This document shows positions 16,673 through 24,629 of a stretch of DNA of 64,000 bases, piece after piece (within the stretch, counting starts at the first letter, position 1; each line of letters opens with the position of its first letter). Made by a program: the position numbers and the translations under genes. The notes under the pieces are model-generated. The model made no database searches and was not told the origin of the DNA. It worked only from the letters and a program-made list of their open reading frames with translations. Origin of the DNA: HdN1 sp964473645 (GTDB lineage: Bacteria > Pseudomonadota > Gammaproteobacteria > Pseudomonadales > Ketobacteraceae); the NCBI GenBank assembly GCA_964473645.1, contig CAYYPW010000021.1, forward strand, positions 1 to 64,000, written 5' to 3'.

Positions 16673-18628
16673 ATGAAGCATAGCAGCCCTCATTCATTGG
16701 TAGGCAGGTTGCCCTGTGGGTGGTCAATGGCGGCGTTGTTTTTGTTGCTGCTCCTGGCGGGCAATACAAAAGCGGCCGGGGATTCGCTCTCAATCACTGT
16801 TCGCGCAGATCTGGGCCCCTATTTGTCGTTGTGGGAGGACCCGACAGGCAACATGGATTTTGCCGGGGTCACTGCGCTTGACGATGCCCAGTGGCGACGC
16901 CTCAACGCGCCTACTGTGAACATGGGGTTTGTGGACGCGGCGTTATGGGTGCGTGCTTCTGTGCATAACGCCAGTGATAACGCGCAGTCGCTTTTGCTTG
17001 AGCAGCATTATCCCCTTATGGATGACATGCGGGTGTATTGGCGTTGTCAGAGTGGGATTTCGCAGGATTATCACGCGGGTGATCTCAAGCCCTGGTCTGA
17101 ACGCCCGATATTGCACCATGTGTTTTTGTTCCCGTTGCAGGCGGCAGCAGGCGATCAATGCCAGTTGTGGTTGCGCGCAAAGAATACCGAAGCGATGGAG
17201 TTGCCGCTGATATTGTGGGAAAAGGATACGTTTCATGAGCAGGAACGTAATGTTCTGTTGATCGATGGAATGTTTCTCGGTTTTTTCGCCATCATGGCCT
17301 TGTATAACGCATTGCTGTTTCTCAATGTGCGTGACACTTCATACCTGTATTACACCTTGTTTGTGGCGTCGATGTTTCAGTTTTTCGCCAGTCAGCAAGG
17401 CTATCTTTATGAATGGTTGTTTGCTGATTTTCCGCGCTGGCATCATTTTTCGATCCCGTTCAATTTGACGGTGATTGTAATGTCGGGCTCGATGTTTTTT
17501 GTCAAATTTCTCGATCTGAACAAACAGGCGCCACGTTTGTCGGGCGTGGTCAAATTGTTCATGTGGGTGCTGCTGATTTCGCCCTTCAGCACATTCTGGC
17601 TCGAATACAGCGTTAGTATTGCGGCAATCATCGTCTGTATTGCCGTCGCTGCTGTGTTGGGCTTGTCCGCTGCGATTTATTTGGCCTTTCAGAATGTACG
17701 TTCTGCACAGATATTGCTGGCCGGTTGGTTTGTGTTGGTGATTTGTGTGGTATTTCAAACCTTGTCGAAACTAGGCGCCATGCATAATGATTTCGTGGCG
17801 GAATACGGATTGCGGATGGGCACGGCGCTCGAAATCGTCATTTTCTCGTTGGCACTTTCCTATCGTATCAATGAAGAGCGACGTGCCAAGGAGGCCGCAT
17901 TGCTAGCGGCGCAAACTGAGCGCATCGAAAAACTGCAAGCGCAGGACATTGCACTTGCCAGAGAGCGTGAAGCCCGAGAGATCAAGGAACAGGCACTCGA
18001 ACAACAACGCCGGGTGAATGAACAACTTGAATTCATGGTGCATGAACGTACACATGAACTCGAAGATGCGCTGACCGAGCTGGAACGAGCCAACAGCGAA
18101 TTACAGGCACTCTCGGTGAAGGACGCGTTGACTAACGTATTCAATCGACGTTTCTTCAATCAGAAAATCACTGAAGAGTGGGCACGCGCTGTGCGTCATC
18201 AAAGGCCGTTTGCATTATTGATGGTCGATCTGGATAAATTTAAATATATCAACGATACCTTTGGTCATGTGTGTGGCGATCATGTGTTGATCAAGGTGGC
18301 TGCCTTGCTGAAAACAGTGGTGTGTCGTCCTGGGGATACCATCTCACGCTATGGGGGAGAGGAGTTTGCCATTCTGCTGCCGGAAACGGGCATGGAAGGT
18401 GCCGAAAAAGTAGCGGAAATGCTGGTCCAGCGGGTGGCGGGTGAAACGATTACGTTCAATGGCGTGGCGATTCCTGTCACCATCAGTATTGGGTTGGCAG
18501 TGTTTAATTGCGGTGCACCCGATGCTGACGTTCAAAGTTTCATTGAGCGCGCCGACAAAGCGCTTTACCATGCCAAAGAAAGCGGTCGAAACCGCTACTG
18601 CATCAGCACCAATAAGAATCTACCGTAA
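16673..18628 (+). CDS. 7TM-DISM diguanylate cyclase
   Basis: A membrane-bound c-di-GMP synthase. Order of parts: signal peptide (1-36); a periplasmic 7TMR-DISM extracellular beta domain (about 38-190); seven membrane helices (about 200-400); a long charged coiled coil (about 405-475, rich in EREAREIKEQ-type repeats); and a GGDEF domain (about 478-645). The active site reads RYGGEEFAILLP, so it should be catalytic. The RPGD five residues before GGEEF is an intact RxxD inhibitory site, implying product inhibition. The extracellular domain of relatives is thought to bind carbohydrate-like ligands. The SDR gene starts 11 bases after its stop, so they may share a transcript. Confidence 0.92.
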   Translation: MKHSSPHSLVGRLPCGWSMAALFLLLLLAGNTKAAGDSLSITVRADLGPYLSLWEDPTGNMDFAGVTALDDAQWRRLNAPTVNMGFVDAALWVRASVHNASDNAQSLLLEQHYPLMDDMRVYWRCQSGISQDYHAGDLKPWSERPILHHVFLFPLQAAAGDQCQLWLRAKNTEAMELPLILWEKDTFHEQERNVLLIDGMFLGFFAIMALYNALLFLNVRDTSYLYYTLFVASMFQFFASQQGYLYEWLFADFPRWHHFSIPFNLTVIVMSGSMFFVKFLDLNKQAPRLSGVVKLFMWVLLISPFSTFWLEYSVSIAAIIVCIAVAAVLGLSAAIYLAFQNVRSAQILLAGWFVLVICVVFQTLSKLGAMHNDFVAEYGLRMGTALEIVIFSLALSYRINEERRAKEAALLAAQTERIEKLQAQDIALAREREAREIKEQALEQQRRVNEQLEFMVHERTHELEDALTELERANSELQALSVKDALTNVFNRRFFNQKITEEWARAVRHQRPFALLMVDLDKFKYINDTFGHVCGDHVLIKVAALLKTVVCRPGDTISRYGGEEFAILLPETGMEGAEKVAEMLVQRVAGETITFNGVAIPVTISIGLAVFNCGAPDADVQSFIERADKALYHAKESGRNRYCISTNKNLP

Positions 18629-18639
18629 AGGAAAAAATA

Positions 18640-19467
18640 ATGGGTTATTTTACCGACAAGGTATGTGTGGTCACAGGGGGAGGCTCAGGCATTGGTGAAG
18701 CGATTGTGCGCGCACTGGCCAAGGAGGGCGCGCGTTTGGTGATTGCCGATATCAATGAAATGGCGGCCAAACGGGTATCGGATTCGCTACGGGCGAAAGG
18801 GGTGGATGCTTGCAGCAAGCCTGTCGATGTTACCAAACGTGTGCAGGTAGATGCGTTGATCGAAGAGGTGGTGAGCCAGTATGGGCGCATTGATCTGATG
18901 GTCAATAACGCCGGCATTGTGGTGGTTTCGGAAATGGAAGACACGCTGGATGAAGACTGGGATCGGCTGGTGGATGTCAATGTCAAAGGCGTGGCCTATG
19001 GGTTACGCGCGGCGTTTCAACGGATGAAAAAACAGGGCTTTGGGCAGATTTTGAATACCGCATCGTCATCGGGTTTGGCACCGACCCCTTTGTTTACGGC
19101 CTATAGTGCGACCAAACATGCCGTCGTCGGTTTGAGCACGGCCAGTCGTATCGAAGGCGCTGCCTATGGCATCAAGATCAGTGCGCTGTGTCCTGGGGTA
19201 GTGAATACGCCCGTTATCAAAAACAATGTCAGTCGTGGTTTGAAACGTACGGAAGTTGAAAAGGGCGTGCCGACCATGATGAGCCCGGAAACTTGCGCAC
19301 GCGCCGCACTGATTGGATTGAGAAGAAATAAGGCAATTATTCCCGTTGGGTTGGATGGATATATTCCGTATTTGGCGAACCGTTTTGTACCGGGGCTTTA
19401 TTCGGCGGTGTTGGAACGGGGGTATGGTATTTTTCGCAAGCGGGTGAAGGAAAAACAAGGAGCGTAA
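18640..19467 (+). CDS. Short-chain dehydrogenase/reductase
   Basis: Classical SDR with a Rossmann fold. The cofactor motif VTGGGSGIGEA lies near residue 10. Asp at the end of the second strand (VIADIN) favours NAD. NNAG appears in LMVNNAGIVVV, the catalytic Ser in NTASSSG, and YSATKHAV supplies Tyr and Lys. At 275 residues it is typical. AAGGA lies just before the ATG. Substrate unknown; with the nearby DUF2236 protein, acyl-CoA dehydrogenase and RetSat-like flavoprotein it may act on a lipid, terpenoid or steroid alcohol. Confidence 0.88.
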   Translation: MGYFTDKVCVVTGGGSGIGEAIVRALAKEGARLVIADINEMAAKRVSDSLRAKGVDACSKPVDVTKRVQVDALIEEVVSQYGRIDLMVNNAGIVVVSEMEDTLDEDWDRLVDVNVKGVAYGLRAAFQRMKKQGFGQILNTASSSGLAPTPLFTAYSATKHAVVGLSTASRIEGAAYGIKISALCPGVVNTPVIKNNVSRGLKRTEVEKGVPTMMSPETCARAALIGLRRNKAIIPVGLDGYIPYLANRFVPGLYSAVLERGYGIFRKRVKEKQGA

Positions 19468-19488
19468 TGAATCCGGCGTAGTTTTGCG

Positions 19489-19699
19489 CAGCAATAAAGA
19501 ACTTCTGCTTTTAATTTTTTCCATAGACCTTTGGTGGGATGTTGTTTCTGGAAACGGGCTAGGCGCCCCCCCGCCAATACGTCCCTGTAGGCTCGACGCA
19601 GCTAGGCGCCCCCCGACATCCATGCTGGCGACGTTCCAGAAACAACATCCCTCCAAAGCTCCCATCAACATTTGTGCCAACAGAAGTTCTTTATTGCTG
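19489..19699. repeat. Long imperfect palindrome, element A
   Basis: About 210 bp between two convergent genes. Outer stem: 19 bases at 19489-19507 (CAGCAATAAAGAACTTCTG) match the reverse complement of 19681-19699 exactly. Inner stem: 19529-19553 pairs with 19634-19658 at 24 of 25 positions. The interior holds TAGGCGCCCCCC twice as a direct repeat. It also holds a core (19576-19599 and 19617-19639) that recurs in a second palindrome at 46945-47062. No open reading frame of note, so it is not an insertion sequence carrying a transposase. Confidence 0.9.
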
Positions 19700-19729
19700 G
19701 TATAAATCCGAATATCCCACCTTATTTGC

Positions 19730-20620
19730 TTACGGTAGCTGATAGGCCTCGGGATGTTTGCGAGCATCGTTGATCGCACGCTGTGCCAGCGGAATATAAC
19801 GCTTGCTCTGCGGCACCAATGGATAGAACGTTCTTACCCCCCAGGCGAACAGTCGGAAAAACCACTGATCAGCGCGTGAATACCGAATATTGAACTTGCG
19901 ACGGAAATGATCCGGCAGCGTCGCCACTGTCACCTTGTGCATGAGCCAACCCATCGGGCGAATAAACAATTGCCACAGGAATTCCGGCAGGTGCGCGAGT
20001 TCCGATGGTTTGGGGTAGTTCGAGAAAAATCGTTTGTCCATCAGATCCTGAACCACTTCGCCCCACACCAGCCGCTCATCAATGATTTTGTTGAATACGC
20101 GCCAGTATTCGATTTCGGTTTGTGGAATGTATTTATCAGAAATTCCCAACATGCTGCCCATCTGCTTCCATTCTTCGAACATTTGCTTGCGCTCAGCCTG
20201 CGACACAGGTTTACCGAAATAGTCGTAGAGGCGAACCGCAGAATCAAAGCCCGTGATATGTACCCAAGAATAAGCTTCCGGGTCGAGGGCATGGTAGGGC
20301 TTTCCTGTGGCATCTACCCCTTTGATCTGGCGGTGCAACTCCCGCAGTCTTTGCCCCATTTCGATGGCCTTTTCCGGGCGGGAATACACCACCGGCCACA
20401 GCAGTGCGACTGACCCTTTGGCGCGTCCCCAGGGATCACGCAGGTATTTTTTTTCTTTGCCAACCGCAGCATCAATCACGGGGTGGGCGGATTGCAGTAC
20501 AAAGGCTTCTGGCAACATCAAGTGGTACAGATACGAACCAAAGTCACGCCAGGTCAGCGAGTCGGGGCCGAGCGGCTTGGGTGTCGCGGTGCGCGGGGTT
20601 ACGACGGCGGGTTGGGTCAC
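19730..20620 (-). CDS. Oxygenase MpaB/Lcp-type DUF2236 protein
   Basis: Matches the DUF2236 (MpaB/latex-clearing-protein catalytic) family, which includes heme oxygenases acting on polyisoprenoids and fungal MpaB'. Visible family blocks are MLPEAFVLQSAHPVIDAAV, ALLWPVVYSRPEKAIEMG, ALDPEAYSWVHITGFDSAVRLYDYFG and a C-terminal LPDHFRRKFNIRYSRADQW. I place the start at the GTG at 20620, because AGGAG lies eight bases upstream; the frame continues to 20740 without support and across a likely operator. This gives 296 residues, near the family size. A 25-bp palindrome about 45 bp upstream suggests dedicated repression. The substrate is not known. Confidence 0.82.
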   Translation of the reverse strand: MTQPAVVTPRTATPKPLGPDSLTWRDFGSYLYHLMLPEAFVLQSAHPVIDAAVGKEKKYLRDPWGRAKGSVALLWPVVYSRPEKAIEMGQRLRELHRQIKGVDATGKPYHALDPEAYSWVHITGFDSAVRLYDYFGKPVSQAERKQMFEEWKQMGSMLGISDKYIPQTEIEYWRVFNKIIDERLVWGEVVQDLMDKRFFSNYPKPSELAHLPEFLWQLFIRPMGWLMHKVTVATLPDHFRRKFNIRYSRADQWFFRLFAWGVRTFYPLVPQSKRYIPLAQRAINDARKHPEAYQLP

Positions 20621-20662
20621 GAGTCTGCTCCTGTGATGGCTACACGGGTTTGTTGGATCAAT

Positions 20663-20687
20663 GAGACGTATATAGTATATATGTCTC
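20663..20687 (-). promoter_or_regulatory. 25-bp palindromic operator candidate upstream of the DUF2236 gene
   Basis: Half-sites GAGACGTATATA and TATATATGTCTC flank a central G; apart from one position per arm the two are exact reverse complements. It lies 43 bp upstream of the GTG start, overlapping the expected promoter. Size and symmetry fit a TetR-like or similar dimeric repressor. The regulator is not identified; the nearest regulator gene is the PadR-type one at 23907. Confidence 0.65.
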
Positions 20688-20770
20688 ACGGCAGAAGATA
20701 GGTATAAGACCCTGGATGTGCAAGGGTAGAAAACGTGCATTTAGAGGTGGAGTGGGCTACAAACAAAAAC

Positions 20771-20796
20771 GGCGCTGGTCTGGGAAGACCGGCGCC
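20771..20796 (-). terminator. Rho-independent terminator of the acyl-CoA dehydrogenase gene
   Basis: On the minus strand, GGCGCCGGTCT pairs with AGACCAGCGCC over a 4-base loop and is followed by GTTTTTGTTT. It lies second in line after the minus-strand acyl-CoA dehydrogenase stop at 20876. Confidence 0.85.
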
Positions 20797-20818
20797 GCCT
20801 GCTTTTTCTGCCAAAAAC

Positions 20819-20845
20819 GCACGCTCTTGCATTGGGAGAGCGTGC
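20819..20845 (-). terminator. First of two tandem terminators
   Basis: On the minus strand, GCACGCTCT pairs with AGAGCGTGC (9-base loop) and is followed by GTTTTTGG. Together with the hairpin at 20771 it makes a double terminator after the acyl-CoA dehydrogenase gene. Confidence 0.8.
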
Positions 20846-20875
20846 TGCATCAGCGTGTAGGGTTAATGGGTAGGC

Positions 20876-22696
20876 TTACAGAAACGCGAAGTGATCCGAC
20901 TCCATTTGCATCAGGGATTTGCTGGACGACATCATGGTCTCGGCATGTGCCTTGGCGCGGGGCAGCAGCCGCTCGAAGTAGAATTCAGCGGTTTGAATCT
21001 TGGCTTTGTAGAACTCCGGTTGCGAAGCGCCTGCGGCCAGTTTTTCGTAAGCCACTTGCGCCATCATGGCCCACATGTAAGCCATGACGACATAGCCGGA
21101 ATACATGAGGTAATCCACCGAGGCGCAGCTCACTACGTCGCGATCGGTACGCGCTTTCAGGGCGATGCGGATGGTGTATTGGTTCCAGGCGGTCAGTTGC
21201 TTGAACAAGGGCCAGATGAATTTGGCCATGTCCTTCTTGTGCGGGTTGCTGGAGATGGGGCCTTTGTCTTTGCAGAACATCAATGCTTCGGCACTGAATT
21301 TACGAAACGCTTTGCCTTTTTGCAGCAGGATTTTACGGCCCAGCAGGTCGAGGCCTTGTATGCCCGTCGTGCCTTCGTACAGCGAGGAAATCCGTGCATC
21401 GCGTGCAATCTGTTCCATGCCCCATTCTTTGATATAGCCGTGACCACCGAATACTTGCATGCCCAGGTTGGCGGCTTCGATACCGGTTTCAGTGAGAAAC
21501 GCTTTGAGAATGGGGGTCATGAAGCCGAGCTGATCATCGGCAGCATCTTTGTCGGCCTGGGTTTCACCGTACATCATATGGTCGGCCAGTTTGGCGGCGT
21601 AATACACCATGGCGCGACCGCCTTCTGCGAACGCTTTTTGCGTCAGTAACATGCGGCGTACGTCGCCGTGGCAGATGATGGGGTCAGCGACTTTGTCAGG
21701 TGCCTTGGTGCCGCTCAGTGCACGCATTGAAACACGGTCTTTGGCATAGGCCAGTGCACCCTGGTAGGACAATTCAGCCGTGCCCAAGCCCTGTAACGAC
21801 GTGCCTACGCGGGCCGTGTTCATGAATGTGAACATACATTCCAGCCCTTTATTGGGGGGGCCGATCAGGTAGCCGGTAGAGGCTTCAAAATTCATGACGC
21901 AGGTGGCAGAGGCCTTGATGCCCATTTTGTGTTCGAGCGACCCACATTTGACGTTATTGAATTCGCCCGTGCCGCCCTCGGCGTTCGGGCGAAACTTGGG
22001 CACGATGAACAGGGAGATACCACGGGTGCCTTTGGGCGCATCGGGTAAGCGCGCCAATACGATATGTACGATATTTTCGGTGAGATCGTGGTCGCCCGAC
22101 GAGATGAAAATTTTGGTGCCGGTAATAGCATAAGTGCCATCGGCTTTGGGCTCTGCCTTGGTTTTCACCTGACCCAGATCGGTGCCGCATTGTGGTTCGG
22201 TCAAGCACATGGTGCCGGCCCAGGAGCCTTCCACCAGTTTGGTCAGATACGTTTGTTTTTGCGCTTCGGTGCCGTGGACGAAAATAGTGTTCATGGCGCC
22301 CAGGCTCAAACCGGGGTACATGCCCCAGGACCAGTTGGCGGTGCCGACCATTTCAGATTTTACGACGCTCAACGAGAGTGGCAGACCTTGGCCACCGTAT
22401 TCCACGGGGTGTGAAAGTGATTGCCATCCCCCTGCCACAAACTGGTCGTAGGCTTCTTTAAAACCTTTGGGCGTGGTGACGTTGCCGTTTTCCCAGTGGC
22501 AGCCTTCGGCGTCACCGGTCTGGTTGAGTGGCGAGAGCACCTCTTCGCTGAATTTGGCGCACTCTTTGATGATGGCGTCTACTACATCGGGCGTCGCATC
22601 GGCACCGCAGGGCAGCTTGGTATAATGAGCGGGATAATCCATCACTTCATTGAGGACGAATTCGATATCGCGAAGCGGTGCTTTGTATTGCGGCAT
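20876..22696 (-). CDS. Acyl-CoA dehydrogenase, long form with C-terminal extension
   Basis: Flavin-dependent alpha,beta-dehydrogenation of acyl-CoA. It begins MPQYKAPLRDIEFVLNEV, diagnostic of the roughly 600-residue acyl-CoA dehydrogenase group with an extra C-terminal domain (the group that includes DmdC-type enzymes). Middle-domain motifs are MCLTEPQCGTDL, GTKIFISSGDHDL and KMGIKASATC; the C-terminal half has VFGGHGYIKEWGMEQ and RDARISSLYEGTTGIQ. I start at the ATG at 22696, giving 606 residues; an upstream frame to 22735 adds 13 unsupported residues. Two strong terminators follow. Likely role: fatty acid or related acyl-CoA breakdown. Confidence 0.92.
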   Translation of the reverse strand: MPQYKAPLRDIEFVLNEVMDYPAHYTKLPCGADATPDVVDAIIKECAKFSEEVLSPLNQTGDAEGCHWENGNVTTPKGFKEAYDQFVAGGWQSLSHPVEYGGQGLPLSLSVVKSEMVGTANWSWGMYPGLSLGAMNTIFVHGTEAQKQTYLTKLVEGSWAGTMCLTEPQCGTDLGQVKTKAEPKADGTYAITGTKIFISSGDHDLTENIVHIVLARLPDAPKGTRGISLFIVPKFRPNAEGGTGEFNNVKCGSLEHKMGIKASATCVMNFEASTGYLIGPPNKGLECMFTFMNTARVGTSLQGLGTAELSYQGALAYAKDRVSMRALSGTKAPDKVADPIICHGDVRRMLLTQKAFAEGGRAMVYYAAKLADHMMYGETQADKDAADDQLGFMTPILKAFLTETGIEAANLGMQVFGGHGYIKEWGMEQIARDARISSLYEGTTGIQGLDLLGRKILLQKGKAFRKFSAEALMFCKDKGPISSNPHKKDMAKFIWPLFKQLTAWNQYTIRIALKARTDRDVVSCASVDYLMYSGYVVMAYMWAMMAQVAYEKLAAGASQPEFYKAKIQTAEFYFERLLPRAKAHAETMMSSSKSLMQMESDHFAFL

Positions 22697-22723
22697 GAGT
22701 AAACCCTTTACAACGATTGGTTG

Positions 22724-22752
22724 GATGTTAAACATTACTTAGATGTTAAACA
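22724..22752. repeat. Direct repeat upstream of the acyl-CoA dehydrogenase gene
   Basis: GATGTTAAACA occurs at 22724-22734 and again at 22742-22752, spaced 18 bp start to start, 28 to 56 bp upstream of the dehydrogenase ATG. Spacing of nearly two helical turns fits a regulator site; this is a weak guess. Confidence 0.4.
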
Positions 22753-22797
22753 GCGACATCAAGCTATTCCGCTGTCACCAGGTGGAATAACAGTGTA

Positions 22798-22845
22798 GCC
22801 GCATATTGCCAGAACGTTGGACCAAAGCATTGGCAATACAGCGGC
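22798..22845. repeat. Inverted repeat in a divergent promoter region
   Basis: GCCGCATATTGCCA and TGGCAATACAGCGGC are reverse complements apart from a small bulge, with an 18-base spacer. It lies in the 288-bp gap between the acyl-CoA dehydrogenase gene (minus) and a small plus-strand gene at 22985. Nothing else recognisable is in this gap. Confidence 0.5.
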
Positions 22846-22984
22846 ACACTGACTGTCTACAGAGTCAAGAGAGGGCGAGGCTGGCACAGGAATAACTGCT
22901 GGGCGCAAGAATAACGCTCTGTCGGGTTCAACGAAAATGATCTACGCTGAAAATCATGTCTGTACCACGTTTGGGAGATGTTCT

Positions 22985-23269
22985 ATGCCAAAGCAGTTCA
23001 AAGAAGTGCTCGCCGATGACTTTACCCGTTTCAGCAAGGAAATGCCGTCTTACGTGTTGATTGAGCAAGCACTCAATGAGATCGGTGGTGGCGGTAATGG
23101 CGGTGTTGCCTTCAAAAAGGAAGCGCTGGGTGCGGCCGGTTGGAAATACGGCAAACTCGTCTCTTATGGTGCCCACCCTCAGACTGCCGCCGAAGCTTTC
23201 AATAAGATTCGCGAAGCCCTGGGGCGAACGGAAAATAAAGAGGATGTGATTAATTTGTTAAAGCAGTGA
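22985..23269 (+). CDS. Small protein of unknown function (94 residues)
   Basis: I do not recognise it. From the ATG at 22985 (preceded by GGGAGATGTTCT) it encodes 94 soluble residues starting MPKQFKEVLADDFTRF. There is a glycine-rich turn (NEIGGGGNGGVAF), then KKEALGAAGWKYGKLVS, and a helical C-terminal tail ending KEDVINLLKQ. No signal peptide, membrane helix or Cys/His cluster. The frame opens further upstream at 22937, without a ribosome binding site. The HIT gene starts 72 bp downstream on the same strand, so the two may be co-transcribed. Good codon structure and a clear ribosome site make it a likely real gene. Confidence 0.65.
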   Translation: MPKQFKEVLADDFTRFSKEMPSYVLIEQALNEIGGGGNGGVAFKKEALGAAGWKYGKLVSYGAHPQTAAEAFNKIREALGRTENKEDVINLLKQ

Positions 23270-23341
23270 TTCGATTGCGGATTTCTCCCGCGCGGGTACA
23301 ATGCTGAGCTGTTTGCTAGCCCTTTTCATGTAGGAGAAATC

Positions 23342-23731
23342 ATGGCCAGTGTATTCAGTAAGATCATTGCAGGCGAGTTGCCGGGACATTTTATCTGGGA
23401 AGATGACGTATGCGTGGTCCTATTGACCATTCAGCCGTTAAAGCCGGGCCATGTGCTGGTTGTTCCACGAGCGGAAATCGATCATTGGGATGATTTGCCG
23501 GCAGAGACCGCCGCGCATTTGATGCACGTTTCCCAGAAAATGGCAAAGGCCCTGAAAGTGGCGTTTCCTTCGTTGCGTGTAGGCATGGTGATTGCCGGTC
23601 TGGAAGTGCCACATACACATATTCATGTGTTTCCGGTGGATACCATCAGCGATTTCGATTTTACCCAGGCCAAACCCGTGTTTGGAGAAGAGTTGCAGGA
23701 AGTCGCCGATCGGTTGCGCGCGGCGCTCTGA
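23342..23731 (+). CDS. HIT family nucleotide-binding protein
   Basis: Histidine-triad hydrolase fold. VFSKIIAGELPGHFIWEDD opens the domain, QPLKPGHVLVVPR follows, and the triad reads HTHIHVFP (about residues 92-99), so the nucleophilic His is present. Members hydrolyse dinucleoside polyphosphates or nucleoside phosphoramidates. At 129 residues it is a typical HIT/Hint-type protein. GGAG lies a few bases before the ATG. A terminator follows. Confidence 0.92.
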   Translation: MASVFSKIIAGELPGHFIWEDDVCVVLLTIQPLKPGHVLVVPRAEIDHWDDLPAETAAHLMHVSQKMAKALKVAFPSLRVGMVIAGLEVPHTHIHVFPVDTISDFDFTQAKPVFGEELQEVADRLRAAL

Positions 23732-23795
23732 CGTTCATTTCTGCATAAATTGTTGTTTCTGCAAAGACCGGCGTTTTTACAAAGCTTGTCGTTTC

Positions 23796-23845
23796 CTCAA
23801 AAAAGGAGCACGTTCATAATGGAATTTGCTCCTTTTTTATTGAGG
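23796..23845. terminator. Terminator after the HIT gene
   Basis: AAAAAAGGAGCA at 23799-23810 pairs with TGCTCCTTTTTT at 23827-23838; the match extends outward to CTC and GAG. The U-run on both strands means it can also stop the convergent PadR gene. Confidence 0.85.
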
Positions 23846-23906
23846 CTGCATAACGTTTTCAATTGCCGATATCCCACCCGTTTTTAGTGGTTTCTGTCAG
23901 CAATTT

Positions 23907-24464
23907 TTATTGCTCTTCATGGCGCTGCTGTTTTTCATAGAGTGCTGGCAGGTTTTGCTTCATCTCTTCGCACCAGGCGAGCCAGGCTTCTTCCAGCATA
24001 ATGCCCAGCCTGAGTGTCTGATAGGGAAATTGGTAGTCTTCCTGGTGGGATGCCAGCAGCCGTTGCTCGGTGTCACGATATTCTTCGAGCGTTTTTCGGT
24101 GCTGGGCCTCATGCTCTTCAATTTCTGCACGCAGGGCGCGTGAATCGGCGAGTGCTCCGGCAAATATTTTGATTAGCAAGGGTTCTTTGAGCGTGGTGTA
24201 CTTGGCTGGCTTTTGCAGCCACTGTTGCAGCTCGTCAATGCCTTGTGGGTTGACCTCGTAGACCTTTTTGTCGGGCTTGCCTGACTGCTCAACGTTGTCG
24301 AAGCGGATACTGCCAGCATCTTCAAGCGCCTGTAACTCACGATAGATCTGTTGAAAGCTCGACGCCCAAAAGTAGCGAATGCTCTGGTTGAAACGTTTCA
24401 CCAGATCATAGCCTGACCCTTTCTCAATGGTCAGCATGGCGAGAATGGCGGCCTTCAGGGACAT
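23907..24464 (-). CDS. PadR family transcriptional regulator
   Basis: A winged-helix repressor: the N-terminal 90 residues match PadR (AILAMLTIEKGSGYDLVKRF, then FWASSFQQIYRELQALEDAG, and the wing KPDKKVYEVNPQGIDEL). The C-terminal part (100-185) is the long helical dimerisation region typical of the larger PadR subgroup (Vir family). GGAGT precedes the ATG. It is divergent from the RetSat-like oxidoreductase gene across 165 bp, so it most likely controls that gene and itself. PadR regulators often respond to phenolic or hydrophobic compounds. Confidence 0.88.
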   Translation of the reverse strand: MSLKAAILAMLTIEKGSGYDLVKRFNQSIRYFWASSFQQIYRELQALEDAGSIRFDNVEQSGKPDKKVYEVNPQGIDELQQWLQKPAKYTTLKEPLLIKIFAGALADSRALRAEIEEHEAQHRKTLEEYRDTEQRLLASHQEDYQFPYQTLRLGIMLEEAWLAWCEEMKQNLPALYEKQQRHEEQ

Positions 24465-24592
24465 GGGGACTCCGGATGGGGGGTGGGCAAGCGCAATGAT
24501 AGCACCGCTGGCAGATAGATCACTAAAATAGTTGAATACTCAAAAAAGTGAATATATGCTCTTATCCATCCCAACAAGAGCAACGCTTGGCA

Positions 24593-24610
24593 AGCGCTTG
24601 AGAAAGCGCT
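24593..24610 (+). promoter_or_regulatory. Inverted repeat before the oxidoreductase ribosome site
   Basis: AGCGCTT and AAGCGCT flank four bases, about 20 bp upstream of the ATG at 24630 and just before GGAGG. Between it and the PadR start is a GAATA direct repeat (GTTGAATACTC and GTGAATATATG). Either could be the PadR site; not resolved. Confidence 0.35.
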
Positions 24611-24629
24611 CCTATACGGAGGAAACCCC

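Noticed and set aside
19489..19699. Element A as an insertion sequence
   Set aside because: No transposase-sized frame and no direct target duplication could be seen around the outer stem.
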